Positions 34,194 through 49,200 are shown, counted from the first letter of the stretch. The stretch: 64,000 nucleotides of DNA from Liolophura sinensis (GCF_032854445.1 NC_088302.1:35096191-35160190), one strand, 5' to 3'. The notes: generated from the sequence alone by a model not told the origin. A program made the numbers and translations.

Positions 34194-37100
34194 GTAAGAA
34201 TCATCGTTCTTATCTGCAGCCATTAGTTCCCAATTCCTCCACCTTTCTCGCTCACAGTCCAGATCAGAACTGTCACTACGCGAATCCTCAGAATTCCTCA
34301 CCCCTAGAGGACGTTGTCGAGAAGACAAGGGGCGCAGCTGGGATGAACTGGTAGATTTGGAGCCACTGTCTGATCGCTGTCGCCTCGGTGATGCCGAATC
34401 CCGATATGATGGCCGCGGAGATTCAGGTGGCTGAGTTCTGGGAGAGTTTGTGCTCGAGTTTCCTGAGCTACTTGACCCAGTGGTCATCAACCACTGTCCA
34501 GAACTATCTGACCCAACAGGGCTGGGCTCCTGCGATGTTAATGAACCCGAGCTCTTTCTCCGTCCCTCCAATGATGGCACGGTCAGTAAGTCATGAGAGT
34601 ACGGATCGGACCAGTAATTCTCTGACGAACCCACATGGCCAGTTTTTCCTCGGGCGTTAGTACTCGTTTTATCGTGAGACACTTTTAATTTGGGCATGCG
34701 TGGACTTCTCTGGGGCTTCAACACCCGGGAAGGAACACTGCTTGAGCTACTGTCCTCAGTCTGCATAGGATCACTGTCACTATGTAGTCGTGGCACTTCT
34801 AGCCGTTCACCTCCGGAGAAGTTCGCACTGTCTGCACTCTGAACCTGTCGCAGTGCAGCATGATTGGGTCGTCCCTGTGAGCGCCGACTGTCAAACATCG
34901 CCCGAGACCTCAGGCCCATGTCCATGTCAATCCCCGGGGAGTGAGGAAGAGAAGCAGTATCACTATCTTCAAACACACTGCTTGAGGTTGTGTCAGGGTC
35001 AGGCTCAATCCTGCAAACAACAACAACAATATATGAAAGCCTGAGGAATATCCTAAGTTTCACAATTAACAAACAAAGCAAGTCAATATTATATAAATTT
35101 ATAGTACTTATAAACGTATTTGAATATGTAATTCAGCACCAACCTCATTTGTTTTTTAAATATTAAATTTACAGATATCTTCCATATTCAAGAAATGTAC
35201 CAGAAGTGTTGACTATTTATCTTACAGGTACAGTTAAGGGAAAAAAATTATAGAACAACTTGATGTACAACAAAAAAACTGATATACATGTATACTTCAT
35301 TAAGTGCATCAATCTATATCTGATAAAAGACAGCTTTCAGAAGGGCACCTGCCACTTGCATTACCATGGTAGTGGCAGAAGCCAGGTAGTTTAAAAGAGA
35401 CAGTTCAGAGCAACCAAGACATAATGATTGTGAAATCCTTACCCATATTCAGAGGCCAGTTTCTTCAGGAGCATATCAGCCGTGTCTGGATCTGTCTCCA
35501 TTAACAACCTCACAATCTCATCTTGTAAGTCAGCTGGCACCTGAAGTAGAAACAAAGCACACTTAGAACATGTTGGTGATGCAAGCTTGATGTGAAATAC
35601 ATGTATATACAGTGTTGACTAAGTTCATGGGTACAAAAAACAAAACAAAAATGACACTGACTCTTAAAATGCTTGGGCTATGTTGAAAAACAGCAACTTT
35701 CGGGGGAGGAAAGCAGATCAAGGGGAATAACTTTTGTTCAAGTCGCACTAATGGGGATGACTTGCACTCAACGCTGACTCCAGGCAGAAAACCTGCTGGG
35801 AGGAAAACAGATGTGAAAACTGTTTTGGACATCGCTTTGGTAAGACTGGACATATTCCTTTCAAATTAAATAACTTAATCATACAACATCATGAAAGATT
35901 CAAGGATTTTTTAATAGTTTACTGGATGTTCACAGGGTGGGTAGATGGTGTGGATTATTTTCTCAAATCCCCATGAACACTTACATTGAACAGGTGTTTC
36001 ATGGAAGTCGATCATGTCCTCAAGGACAGCAATCACTTCACTCCTTTCCTCAGCCCGATCCATGTCCTCTACCACGAAGGACTTCTCACTCCCGACCTTG
36101 GCCTTGTGAAGGATGTTTGGTCCAAACAGCGTTGCCAGATTGTGAGAGTCCATCTTGTTGCCAGGCAACTGCAAAAGAGAAATGAAATCTTTACCCAGCG
36201 TTCTAAAGTTTTGGATTATATCATGTGCTTTGGTTCTTTTTAACTTATTCAATCAAATAGATATGATTTCAAACACTGAACTAATTTGATTGATTTTTTT
36301 TACTGGGGTTTCACACCATACTCTCTCTAGAATATTCCACTTTATTAATGGCCATCAGTTTTAGGACAAACTTTCCTGTATGTCTATATGCCAGTTTCCA
36401 GGTTCATGGGTGAAGAATGTAACAAAAATGTAACTTTCAGAACCACATATACTTGTTTTCTCACATCTCTAGTATATTTCAGTTTTCTTATAAACTTAAA
36501 GCATTAATTAAAGAAAAGAAAAAAAAACAGAAGAACTGTTCTTTTTCTTTAAAACTCAAGCAAAATCCTTTTTCTTACAGGTGTGACTGATAAAAAAAAA
36601 TCCTCAACGATTATGCAACTAATATAAACCTAAAGCCTTGGACTTTAAAATTTAGTGTTTTGCATCAGCATCCTCTTGAACGTGCTTTGTGCTTTGCTCC
36701 AAAAATATGTCAATCTCAGCATATTTGTCGTATGTGGGAAGGTCTGGCAGCAACCTGCGGATAGTCATGGGTTTCTCCCAGGTTTTGCCCGGTTTCCTCT
36801 CACCATAATGCTGGCCGTCGTCGTATAAGTGAAATATTCTTGAGTACAGCGTAAAACAGGCAATGAAATAAATAAATTAATAAATCAGACATCTTTCAAT
36901 TTTTCCAATGTACTTACAGTTAGATGTACATCCTAGGCAAGAAAATTCGAATATAACACAACTTTGGGCATTTAAAGGTACTCTATCTTTGTATGTTACA
37001 AAAGACGAGATAGACAAGTTAAAAAAGTACTGGTAATCAGAATTATATCAAGTCACGGATAGAGAATAAATTGTTGATTTACAAAAGGCAAAACCTTCAC

Positions 37101-40100
37101 GTTATTGACAGAATTATAAAGAAGGGACATTTCCTCAGAAGGAGACCCCACAAGATGTCTGACACACATGAACTGGAACACTTAAGTATCAGCAAATTTT
37201 ACTGCAATACAAAGCTGAAAATATTCACTTCACAGATGATCAAACTAGATTGTGGGAGATACCATCACTATTCAAAATTTACCCGTAGTTTTTCCCATAC
37301 ACTGCTAGATTTCTTCGTCATTAATCAACCAAATACCAACTCAAATTTTGTAAGTTAGCTGCTTGCTATTGATCCTCCAGCTTAATAGCTCGTGTTAACA
37401 ATGCGGAATTTCATGCATTTCTTTGACATCAAACATTTTATCATCACAGGCCTTTTTCAACTATGTTAATGTTGTCAATTAATCTGTGAATACTGTGTAA
37501 CATTCAGTGAAGCACTTTCACTGTAGGTTTCACGAGGCAGTCAAACCTCAAAGCAGTGTTCCAGAGGGAGATTATGCTAATCCACCTGATACTTGCTCTG
37601 ATAATGTTCATGCTTGGATGATCAGTATGCTTTGTATGATATCTCTGAGCTGCACAGTTCAATGTCACGGTGACTAAACACCACGGCCCACTATCGCAAA
37701 ACTTTAAAGTGAATTTTTAATAATTGTCTGCATAATTCACATTCACATAATTCATGTTATGGCCGTTTAACTGAGACAAATGTCAGTTCAAGAAAAAAGT
37801 TACAAGAAGTTTTATGCACAATGTTTCATGACAGAAGCTCCAGGGGTTCAAACCATACACCTTTTGTCATCAACATCACAACCGCCAGTATGTCTACATC
37901 AGTTCATCCTGACCTTCAAAATGCCACTGTTTTGGTTTTTTTATTTGTTTTCTATTGAATTTCTTTTTTGAAGGTTGTTTATTTTTGTTTCTATTTTTTC
38001 ATGTCTCTTCCTGCCTTTTTTTTTTAACTTAGCCTTATCCAAACACACACGCTGTCACAGGGGTCACTTAACCCTTCATTTTGCTGACATCAGTTGATTC
38101 AAACTTTATACATTCACGCACGCTGATACAGATCAGGGTGAGAATTCTTTTTTTATCTTCCTTGATCAAATGATTAGATACTTTACAGCTCTAGAATACA
38201 TGAAGACATGACGGATTATCTAGGTCATTAAAGATAAAGAACTGTCTCTAATCTCCCCTATTAATTTTGCCCTTTGACAGACATGCATTGAATTTTACAA
38301 GAAAATTAATTTCGTGGACAAATCTGCGATGGTTATCAGTATATTTGACTTATCCCATTACAAGATAATTATGTGTCCATGGATGTGAAAACACAGGGAT
38401 ATTGTTGGAGCCTCGCTGAACAAGCTCTTGTATCACACGGTGACTCTAACCTAGTACAGGAGCCAGTTGTTCGAAAGTACATTAAAAATTAAATTCAGTA
38501 TTAGCTGGAATAAAGCTCCATTTGAAATGTATTAAGATAACACTGATACATGTATTTAGTTTTAAGTCTGATGACAATTCTAATACATTTTTTAACAACT
38601 GCATTTTTGGTTGTCTGCTAAAGAAGAATCTTTTTAAAATGCATGCACCAAGTGCATACATGGTGATCTATCATCAAATTATTTATTTAGGGGAATATAA
38701 AGTCCTTCTTCAGTTATTCACTTACCCTAAAATACTATATATTTTGTCCATGACTAACTTGCCCATTTTTTCTTATTCCGAGAGTTCTCCTGATTTTAGT
38801 AAGGTGTTTTGAGGTTTGCTTGGAGCATGGGATGACATTTTACTAGAAAAGTGTAAATTTCAGCACCAAAATAATATTTTGTGACTTGTTTTTACCTCTA
38901 AAAATGCACTTTTGTGGGTGAAATTTTAAATCATTTAGGGTATGTCATGTAGATTACTGTACTTACATTATGTCATCATTATTTTCAGAACTATATGTAT
39001 GTGTAATGATGAAAGTTTTGAAGCGAGCCTTTCAGCTGATGTAGAACAAATTAAAGTGCCAAACAGATGTAGTTTAAATGTTGTATTTATTATTACCATG
39101 AAGGTGCCTCATCATAGCAGGCTAGCCCCAAAGCTAACATATTAACAGTGCTGCCTCACTGGAGCACCATGCTTTAGACACCATATATGACACCCCACTC
39201 AGCCATATTACACGTTCAGCCAACCAGTATCTGGCCTATCTGCTAATGCTGAGTGCCAATGAATCACAGTGAACGTCTTAAAATTTTTCAGTGCTTGACT
39301 CTTGCTGATTCTGTGAGCTCTGCCGATTTCCGAAACATGCTTAGAAGTTTGTTTGGAAGGAAGGATGAATTCGTACTGGGAAAAATGCATCTTTAAGCAC
39401 CAAAATTAATATTTCATGACATATATCTGCACATTAAAATGCATATTTCTTTGCACGGGAGGGAGGCAAAAGTTTAGATCATTCACCATAACTAGCATTT
39501 CAAAGTTTCCTGCTTACATTATGGATGTTCTAAACTCTCACAGCCAGTGGTGTGATTCTCACTGACTGATCAAATTATTTTCGGGACTTACCAGTTTGCC
39601 ATGCTCGTCGATGGTGTCGGTGGAATGTTCAACTACCTTGTTGAGGAATCGTAAGAGAGCCCAGAGGGTGTCTCTGTTTGGGACAGGAAGTAAGGCCACC
39701 AGCATCTTTACCGCTAAAGCTTGCTTGGTGCTCTCATATAGATCTACAAAGAAAATAGGAACAGACTAAGTTTTAAAGTGATAATTATTTTCCTTGGGGT
39801 TATTCTATCCACACTCTTAGCAAGCCAAAATAGCTTTACCTGAAACTAAAATAATTAAGGAGTACAACTTTCACATGAAGTGGGAAAGTTGGAGAATTTT
39901 GGTATTTAAAAAAAAAAATAATAATTCCTTAATTTTCTAGTCTAATCCTGAATTAAAAAGTCATGCGAAAACCAAGACGCAAATCAGAAGTCAAATGTAG
40001 GTACACATATACAAAATGCTACCCCTGTAAAGTTTATAAGTTAAATAAACTCACTTCTTGTGGCCACCAAAGGTGAGTAAAGGTCTCGGGTTAACAAAGG

Positions 40101-43100
40101 CTCAGGTAAATCCCTGAAATATTCCTTTAAGAGAGCAGCCACGTCATTGGGGTTGTGTTGTTCTCCTAACCTCACATCCTTCCCACAGTCAAACTCATCC
40201 CTCATCTGAAATCATACATATGCAACACGTTCATGAATATTCAAAAGTTCTAATGGATGGACGTGTTAAATGACAAAACTATACTTATAAACACTAAAAT
40301 GCATTGTTCAAGGCTTATCTACTCAGAGCATCAGTCTAATTGGCATGGTTTCTCTTGTACTCTTAACTGGTAACCCCTAGGTCTTTAAATCAGTCTTAAT
40401 TCAAAGCTTGACATTTAAAAGCGGGTAAGTAACAGATGTTGAGCAGTTATTGATTAATTACACCTGTCAGATAACTGTGGACATGGTAATTTATATATTT
40501 TTACTTTTTGATAATTTATTTTGTTACCTGTTTTGTTCTCTTCTTAGTGCTTCCCACTCTAAATATTCCCAAAGTCTGCAAACCTACAAAACAAAAGAAA
40601 CTCATAATTAAGAAAGAAAGAGATGATATATAGTGACACTTAATTGCATACAAGCAGTCCAGAGTTCAAATTTATCAAGCAACCTTTGTCATAAATTGCA
40701 ATTGCTTAAAGCGCTATTCTTAGAACAGGAAAGAACTCAAACTGCAGTTGGTAAATGTTCTTCAGCAAATAACGAGCATACAAATTTTAAACTTTCTTGG
40801 GAAAAACATTTTAATTGTAGTTTTGTTTGAATATTTGACTTAAGTCTTAAGACATTTGATAAATATGGGCTCTCAAAGCAACTAGGCAGAATTGGGTATA
40901 ATATTAAGTTTTTCAGACAAAAACTGCAAAATTCATTCAAAAGAAAACCAAATATAAACTTACATAAGCAACACAGAATTTTTGTGTTTGAACACTAAAA
41001 CTCTGGACAAAAATAGTTAAAAAAACTGTACTGTTTAAAAATATAGGCATGTGAACTTTTTGAACTTTTTAGCGACAACAAAAAAACTATGTAATCTATA
41101 TTGGTGTTCAATGCCATATATCTACCAGTACTCAAGAATTGTTCACTTATGTTATGACTCATATCCAGTGATTTAGCAGTATGGGCCTGCAAGGACCCTT
41201 TACTGCAATAAAGATATAGACAATATAAATAACAGTAGATGAAATATGACAGGTAAAGAAATAAGAGACACACAAAAACAAAGGCATGTGTACATAATCA
41301 ACACTGAATGTTGTATCAACAGCTACCCAGAATTTAGGCACATAAATAAGAGCCGAATGAACTGATAAAGTTCCAGACCACTGGGGTGTGTGGTGTCTTT
41401 ATTTCCATGGTTTTGACTACCCAGTGCCAGCTGGATCATTCCTTATTACTGCCAAAGGGTTACATAACAGGCCCTGGGAAACACACTAGTCTGTATGCCC
41501 CCAGACAGTCTAGCAAACTTCTGTATTTCACCCAAAATTTCGTCCATGGCTGAGTTACTCATTTAGCCTGTTTCTGAGAGTTTATTGATCTTAGAAAGAT
41601 GTTTTAAGATTTGTTTGGAAGGTATGATGATATTCTGTAGGAAAAATGGAAGATTCACCGCATTCTATGACTGTTATAGGTCGCCTAAAATGCATTTTTG
41701 CATTCGAATTTTTAGGACAGACGCGGTAAACGCTGGCTCTGACTACAGATCTGCTTGAAGTCCATGTTGATGAAACAGCAGTCAGAGGGATTTTTTGAAC
41801 ATCACTTTTACAGCTAAATGCCATGTGCTTCCTATCCACATTGCACCAAAGAACTGTTTGTTCTTGATTGCAAAGAAGCAAGACGAAGAGGCAAAAACTT
41901 GAATAAAACAACCAGAGAATTAATTATCTTTAAGAGAGATACTGTCAGTCGGCGCGTAAATCTTTGCACGTAATCGCTCTTTTTGTCTTTATCTAAAGCT
42001 GGATATTTATTTATTTACCTGGAGCTTGCCATATATCAAACTGGAGTCAGTCCCAATGTTTACGTTGTGTGTGCCAACGATGAGTTTCGGCATACATCCA
42101 ATCTGGTCTCGTTCACAAACAGCTAGGCTTTTCGAACATTGAACTTTTGACTTTATATATACTTCGAAATAGCTTCAAACAAGCGTCGACACCTTGCAGT
42201 TCTTACCTTGTACTTGTATCAAGGCTTTTTTACATCAAAGATGTGTCCAAACGTTTCAATATGTCTTGACTGAGCTTGATTTTGAGATGCGGCGGCTGTT
42301 GTTTGGCTCCGTTGTAAGAAACATTCAACATCAGAGCACACCATATGTCTAAAGGTTTAAGTGTCTAAAGTGGTTAAAACAGAATGTAAAAAGATCGACG
42401 CCATAGAGAATGTCCAAAAAGTAGCTTTCATCTACTTATAAAAGAAGTCATGTATATGTATGCGGGCCTATACCTTTCCCTACACCTGTTCACCCGATCC
42501 ACTTCACACATGCTGAGTAAACAGCTGAAAACGAAAGGAATTAAGTGCAGTTGTACTTATCCGGTATTCAGAAAATTGCCTATTGTGCATGCAAATTAGG
42601 TAAACTGAATACGTCACAAATGGACTACAGGGGCAATGCTAAACAGTCATCAAGCGAGTAGGCCTACAGCTCACCGTAAGTCTCTAGGTGTTTGAAACAT
42701 GTCTTGACGATCTGTGGCACCTGTGGGGCTGTCGTATTGAGGTGAAGGGGGGTTTCTTGATGACTGCTTAACGACAGTGACAGGGCGTCCAAGAGGCTTG
42801 AGTTGTACTTCCCGCTCTCAGATTCCGACAAGGAATCTGTACTTGCAGCTCGATTCTGAAAAGAAGGAAGGCATTAGACATTTGGATATCAACTGGAAAT
42901 CAGCTGCAAAGCTCCGTATAGATCCACAAAATCTGAACTGTTTCCCGGTAAGAAAAATATCCCTTGAAAGAAATTGAAGTCGCACAATCGTCTTGGGTCT
43001 TGGGACAATTCTTTGCACCTTTCTGGCTTCGTTCAAAACTGTTGATCGCTTTTCTCTCCGCGAATCCGTCAGAATTTCAAGCTTTAATTATTTTGTTAAC

Positions 43101-43218
43101 TCTTTCGCTTTTTTGTTGAACGGTAGAATTCCATATAGCATGCAATTATTGACTTGGAATGTCCATTATGAGTGACGATGGGTGTATGAATGTCTGGTAT
43201 AATGAAGGGACTTCTGTC

Positions 43219-43252
<34 letters not shown>

Positions 43253-46200
43253 TATATTTTTACACCTCACCTTATTCTGCTCCATACTCCTGCTATCTGA
43301 AATGTTGCCGTTGTGGTTGGCATTGTCTAGAGAGTTCACAGAAGAGTTACTGGATTTTCTGCAAGAGAGACCAAGAAACGAAAAGTTTCACCTGGGCAAT
43401 TACAAAGGTATGGATAGTACAAACAAATACTTAATCTTGTTTTAAATGGCAAAAATGCACTTTTTTTCACCTGTAAAGCTAAACATTTACCTATGGAACC
43501 ATTTGCTGTTCGTTTGAAATGAATCATTGGGGTTTAATGCCAAGGTATTTCATGGCTGTATTTCAACCCCATCATGACGAGTTGTTCTTACGTACACACT
43601 GTGCGCACGGTTGCGCTGTATGCACGGGTATGTACAGGTGTGCTGTATTCACGGGTGTGCTGTATGCACGGGTGCACGATGTATAGCACTTTACTTCCAT
43701 TTACGGATCTGTGGTAGTGTCAAAAAATAAATCGGAGCAGACTGTAACGAATTGCACCGCAACCTTATCAAACTTACCTTTGGTGCGGAGCTAGAGGAAT
43801 AGCGTCTGACCGCGACAACCTTCTCTTCTGTAATTCCAAATCATTGGCCACACATTTAGCTATAGGGATGCCAAAGACAAGACCCAGGGGACGACAGTCT
43901 GAAAGAAACGTTAAAGAGTTTGTGTAACTGTCCATTATCATTTATGAGAATTTCTTTGAACACCGGTGTCTGTAGTTGATATCCAGAAGAGTCATGATAA
44001 TTGATGCACACCTCCCCATATATTTCCAGTCAATTGCCATATTAGGACGGAAATATTGGTATCTGGTATTAGTCCGGTCTTACTAATGTAGGCACATACT
44101 ATTAATATTATATTCAAAGTTAAATTAATCGCATGCATAAATTACAGTGGTAAACGCGCCAAAGCCTAAGAGCAAGATTTACAAGCGAATTACAGGTGGT
44201 CAGCCAATGGCAGGTTGCCCAAGGCTCTCCGATAGGGAAAGCGAAATCATGTCAGGACTGCTATTTATATGCTAAGATTGTGGTATCTGATATAAGGCTT
44301 ATCCAATGTTTTAGCGACTTGCAGATGCTGGTGAAAATCTAACGCATCTACAAGATGTAATGATTAACCGTATACAGATGGCATATACGATCACGTTAGC
44401 ATTGTCAGTTAGATATTAGCGCAGAGGACCACCCCCGATAAACTAAAGACCAAAACGCTATACGCTTAGAATGAAAGATATAAAACAACACAAACACCTG
44501 TTCGTGATTGCTTTTACAGACACATTTATGATCGGTTAATAATTGATTCTAGGTACTTTTTGCATTTTTTTTTCTTCCAAGGGACAAATATTATAGAGAA
44601 TGTGAATGTTTGGTCTCTTCTTCATGAAACTTAACATAGAGACCTACATCCCGGACAGAATTAAGATTAACCATTTTACGACTTTTTTTTCTTATAGATG
44701 GAAAAGCTTCATTATGTTTTCAGTAGACATACAATACCAGTACATCAAGAAAAATTAACACAAATTGCAATGAAAGACTTTCTGATGTAAACAGAATTGA
44801 TTAAATATCAACAATTTGTAGTGACAAAAAAGGAGAGATGTTTCTTTGCAATAATAATCCTAATTTAATTAAACAACCAGCTGACGGTAACAAAGAAACA
44901 AAAACTGTCCTGGTACGCGAAACAAAAATATGGATAAGCATAATAATGTATGATGGCCGGTAGATGTATCAAAAGAAGTAGAAATGGAATTGATTGGTTC
45001 ATATAAATTAAAGCATTAGACATCAGAAGAGGAATGAAGAAACAAACGCTGATAAAATCAGCTATACATGACCGGTCAGATGTAGATAATAAACACACAT
45101 ATGTCTTGACAATATCTAATAAACCTCAACTGCATTAATCAGGGGATGCATTAGCAATTATTCAATTAAATCAATATAAATATGTAGATGTAGAGAAAGA
45201 GCCTGGGACCCGCTGGATGTAGGTGCGTTAGTGTACAAAGAGTTCACTTAACCTTGGCTCGTTCTGCGGCTCAAACATGAGAGAGTCGCAGCCAAAGTGC
45301 CTAAAACTACATTAGCTTTTTAGAAGATAAGCAAACTAAATTGGCAAGCAGATGGAACCACTTTGGTGAGATAGGCCCACCTGGTAATCATACAGCTCAG
45401 TCAACCTGTAAGCAGTGTACGAGTCTCACATGAGTTGCAGTTCAACAACGTCTTTTCCTGGTCAATGCTTTTTTCACTAAAAACACTCTCGGATCCACAG
45501 CCCAGTCTTCATGTGTAAATTGGCATGTCTTCTAAGCCGTTCACCCAGAACTAGAGAGGGAAATATCTTCTTACAAACACAAACATATTCTGTTCACCTA
45601 ATACATGTTGCGTGTGTTCTTTTGATAAACGTTGGCAACGCAGGAAAGGTTATAGGCTTACACGATGTGAGGTTTCTCGTGAAATTAGCCACTGTTAACT
45701 TCCATCATTGGACACAAAGTCTTCACATGACACAAAGCCATCTTTCGAAACTACACAGATTCCATGTCCAAAACATCAGTCATTTGTGAACGTTAAAATC
45801 AAAATGATTCTTTGGACTATCAAACATTCCTGTAAACAAAACCACAGAGTGAAATATCTTCTTCAAATGCTGTTCCCTGTTAAATTGTAATCCTGTTTAT
45901 TAGATTTAATTTTGCTTAATGACATTCTTTAGAATTTTCCACTAATACGGTGGCGGTTAGTTTCACTGCTGGATGAAACCCCAGTTTTCCGAGTAAACCA
46001 TCAAAATTGGTAAAGGTGCTAGCGAACTTTCCCACGTGTGGCGTACAGAAATGTATACCGTATCGTAATGTTGGAAGACAAATAGAGGGCGTACGCCTTA
46101 CTTCTTGGATAAAAAACATTATATCAAATTTGATACAAATTGTGTATTTTTAGAATGCTCAATTATTCATAGTGGAAACTATGTACAGAAGGCAAAATAT

Positions 46201-49200
46201 CTCTGGACCGCGCCCAGTGTTTATTAAATAATCCAAACATCAAAAGGTGAGTTTTGACAGGATCACCTGGTCCAGCCCATGTGTAACGGTACTGTAATCT
46301 AAAGGATTCGTGTAAAGCGTCGTGCATCTCTGCGAGCTGTCAGAAAGTCGCAACATCAGTCTAGCTTGTGTGGTACACCTTGTCATGAAGCCATTCTGGC
46401 AAAATCTGCGGAATGCTGGCTCAGAATTATGCTACCCATAAAAACTCTGTTAGTTCACATCCCACCGTCAGCTAACATTATTTACCGACATTCTAGAATT
46501 CCATAAGGAATGCGCTGCATGTATGATCTTCAGATGAAGATCGACAACAACAAAATGCAGCCCTGTTTTCTTTTCTTTTGGCATTGCCCTGTTTTATTCC
46601 CTCGGAAGAACTGTTACAGTTTCTCTCTGTTTAAAGTACCGTACAGTATAATGTTATCATATATACTAATAAACAATGAAAAATTTTGCATTGTTGCGTA
46701 ACAAACTTTTCCACCGTCAAAATACCACATGTATGGTTTCTAATTGTAAAGTATGCGCGCCTATGTCAATGTCAAATATGAAATAACTGGGCCTTTGCTG
46801 GTATCCAAAAACCATGCAAGCATGGCAGCTTAAGCGAGATAACTAAACGCCAAGGTACAAAAATCCTTTAAAATGAGCCATTTTATACATGAAAAAGTTG
46901 TTAAATGCATTAATTGCATCCGGCACCTTGTGAGTGAGTGAGTGAGTGCGTGGGGTTTAACGTCGTACTCAACAATTTTTCAGTCATATGACGACGAAGG
47001 AATCATTAGGGTGCATGTACGTGTAATGTGCCTCCTTGTTGCAGGACGGCACCTTGTGATCAGTCTTTAACCTATCCACATGTACAAGTGTTTTTTATGT
47101 ACTTATTTTCCTTGGCGTGTTCTAATGCCGTACTCAAGAAACTTTTCATGTACTCGATGGCGGTCATGTCAGTGGGTGGAAGAAAAGGGCGAAATGACGA
47201 AATAATTGCAGTCACCTTTTGTTTTGATGATTAAGAGCATGCGCTCCCAGTGCTTCCTAAAAACAAAAACAAACCTCACTAGCAAATATGTGCGCGAGTC
47301 ATTCCCAATGCCCTTTCAAAAAGAATACCTGCCAATTAAGTATAATAGGTAGTTGTTCTCAGCCTGTCTGCAAAGGATGGACAAACGGGTAAAGCGCACC
47401 CATGCACCTTCATTACTGCAACGACTTAACCCTGTAGCTATTTCCTCCGCTAATAGGCTACCCTTATTAAGGTGCAAGCATGTCTTGACAATGGAGAGAT
47501 GGATGGCTTTGTCTCAGAGGTAACATGTGTGAATACCTCTCCTCCAGTTCTAAACAGATGCTGTGAAGCAGGGAGGGGAAAGGAGTGTGCTGTACCAGCG
47601 AGTCAGGGCATTAAGCTGGGGGGTATACTGCAGAAATCGGTGCCAGAGACTCCGCCATGGCTCAAGACGGAACCTGGAGCAAGGCCAAGCACAGCAGAAA
47701 TCAACTTTTGACTGATAGTCAGAATGTCAGGCCGGGCAATCTCTACTATAAAACAGCTGGGTATACTATTTAACTGCAAGGAGAGCGAATGAAAACAAGC
47801 CCTAAATATAGATACCTGGCTAGTAACCCCCGAGGGTACTCTCGAAACTTATGTAATCTTTGTGGCCTCACAAATATAAATACATAAATATAAATATTTG
47901 CAAATGATATCAACTATATAAGAAGATGCTCTTAACGCTTGCTTCAGCAAATTCCGCCAAGGATATATGTTTAGTTTTACCGTTTCGTACGTAATGACAT
48001 CTTTCTAAATTTAAGGAAAGGGCACAGTGCTTGCCACTGACTGAGGGACTGCTGTGCTTTGTCCAGGTCATTAAACGTGTGCATAATGCATAAAATTTTG
48101 GAAATGTTGTAACAGCTCATTGGACACATGAGTCCAGTGTTGCCGAATAGCATTACGCCTTAAAATAAATGCGCGACGCAAAATACGTGTGTTCAGAAAA
48201 CATCCAGTTTACTTCATTGTTTGCTGTAAACAGTATTCGAAGTTTCATAAAATGATTTTCACTTTTTTGTAGATTTTTGTTGATGCAAAAACGTTTTAGA
48301 TGGTATATTATGAGGATCAGTTCTTGTCACTATGGTGAAGGCTGGCGCTGAACTCTTTGACACCAATCATAGGTCTGACGAAGCTTTAATGAACTGTTTG
48401 GAATACCAAATCAAATACCGTGAGAGAGTTTAAGAGGAAGAATGGTGATTATTCATGTTCTGACAGGTAGATGAAGGTATAGACAGGTGTCGCGGGTAAT
48501 ACAGACGAGCAATCTGTTGTTTTAACCCCAGTACATGTCATGGTACAGACCACGGATTGTTCTGGCAAAACCACCCACGGCGAGGCAAGACTTCTCAAGA
48601 CGACTCTAGCTGGTGTACTCATTGAGTTACTAGCGCATTATACTACTCTAACAGTTAGTGCAAACACCGATTGCGTACAGACACAGCAACTTCATATAAT
48701 AACACCATCTATACTACTACAGTTACTTTTATTTTTAGAATGCAGCATGATCATAAAAGTTAGCCTGTAGGCATACTAATCATGGTACAACTGGAATAGC
48801 TGGAATATGATAGTCCGTGGAACAAGTGCATGTGTTTAAGATTTAAGTCAACAGGTGCAATGTCTGCTTCATGTGCAGTGCGCACAGGCATTTGCAGGAT
48901 AACGGATAAAACAAGCAGGTAAAACAAGTGCACAGATGTACACAGAATGTGGCATTACATATTCTAGCTAAGGGCGCAGTGGTATGGGAGCGCAAATGAG
49001 CTTGTTAAAACGCTGCACTGAGGGCGCACATTTACCACACTGACAGAGCTGAGTAGAAACAGAGTTAGAAATAAGTAAAATCCCTGGAGGTAGAACATAG
49101 ATATTTCTATGTTGATGAACAATGCAGATATACGGTGGGGTAACCTCTGCAACATGAACAATGTAGATATACGCTGGGGTAACCTCTGCAGCATGAACAA

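Noticed and set aside
33929-34354. 141-codon + strand frame of SPTATPV repeats
   Set aside because: It is the opposite strand of the ARHGAP6 terminal exon and its 21-bp minisatellite; the open frame follows from the seven-codon period.
34388-35044. + strand frames of 84-90 codons over the ARHGAP6 terminal exon
   Set aside because: They are antisense shadows of the Ser/Pro-rich coding exon and have no independent motif or splice context.
47472-47711. 79-codon + strand frame in an ARHGAP6 intron
   Set aside because: No recognised motif, no flanking splice sites, no neighbouring exon; length is compatible with chance.
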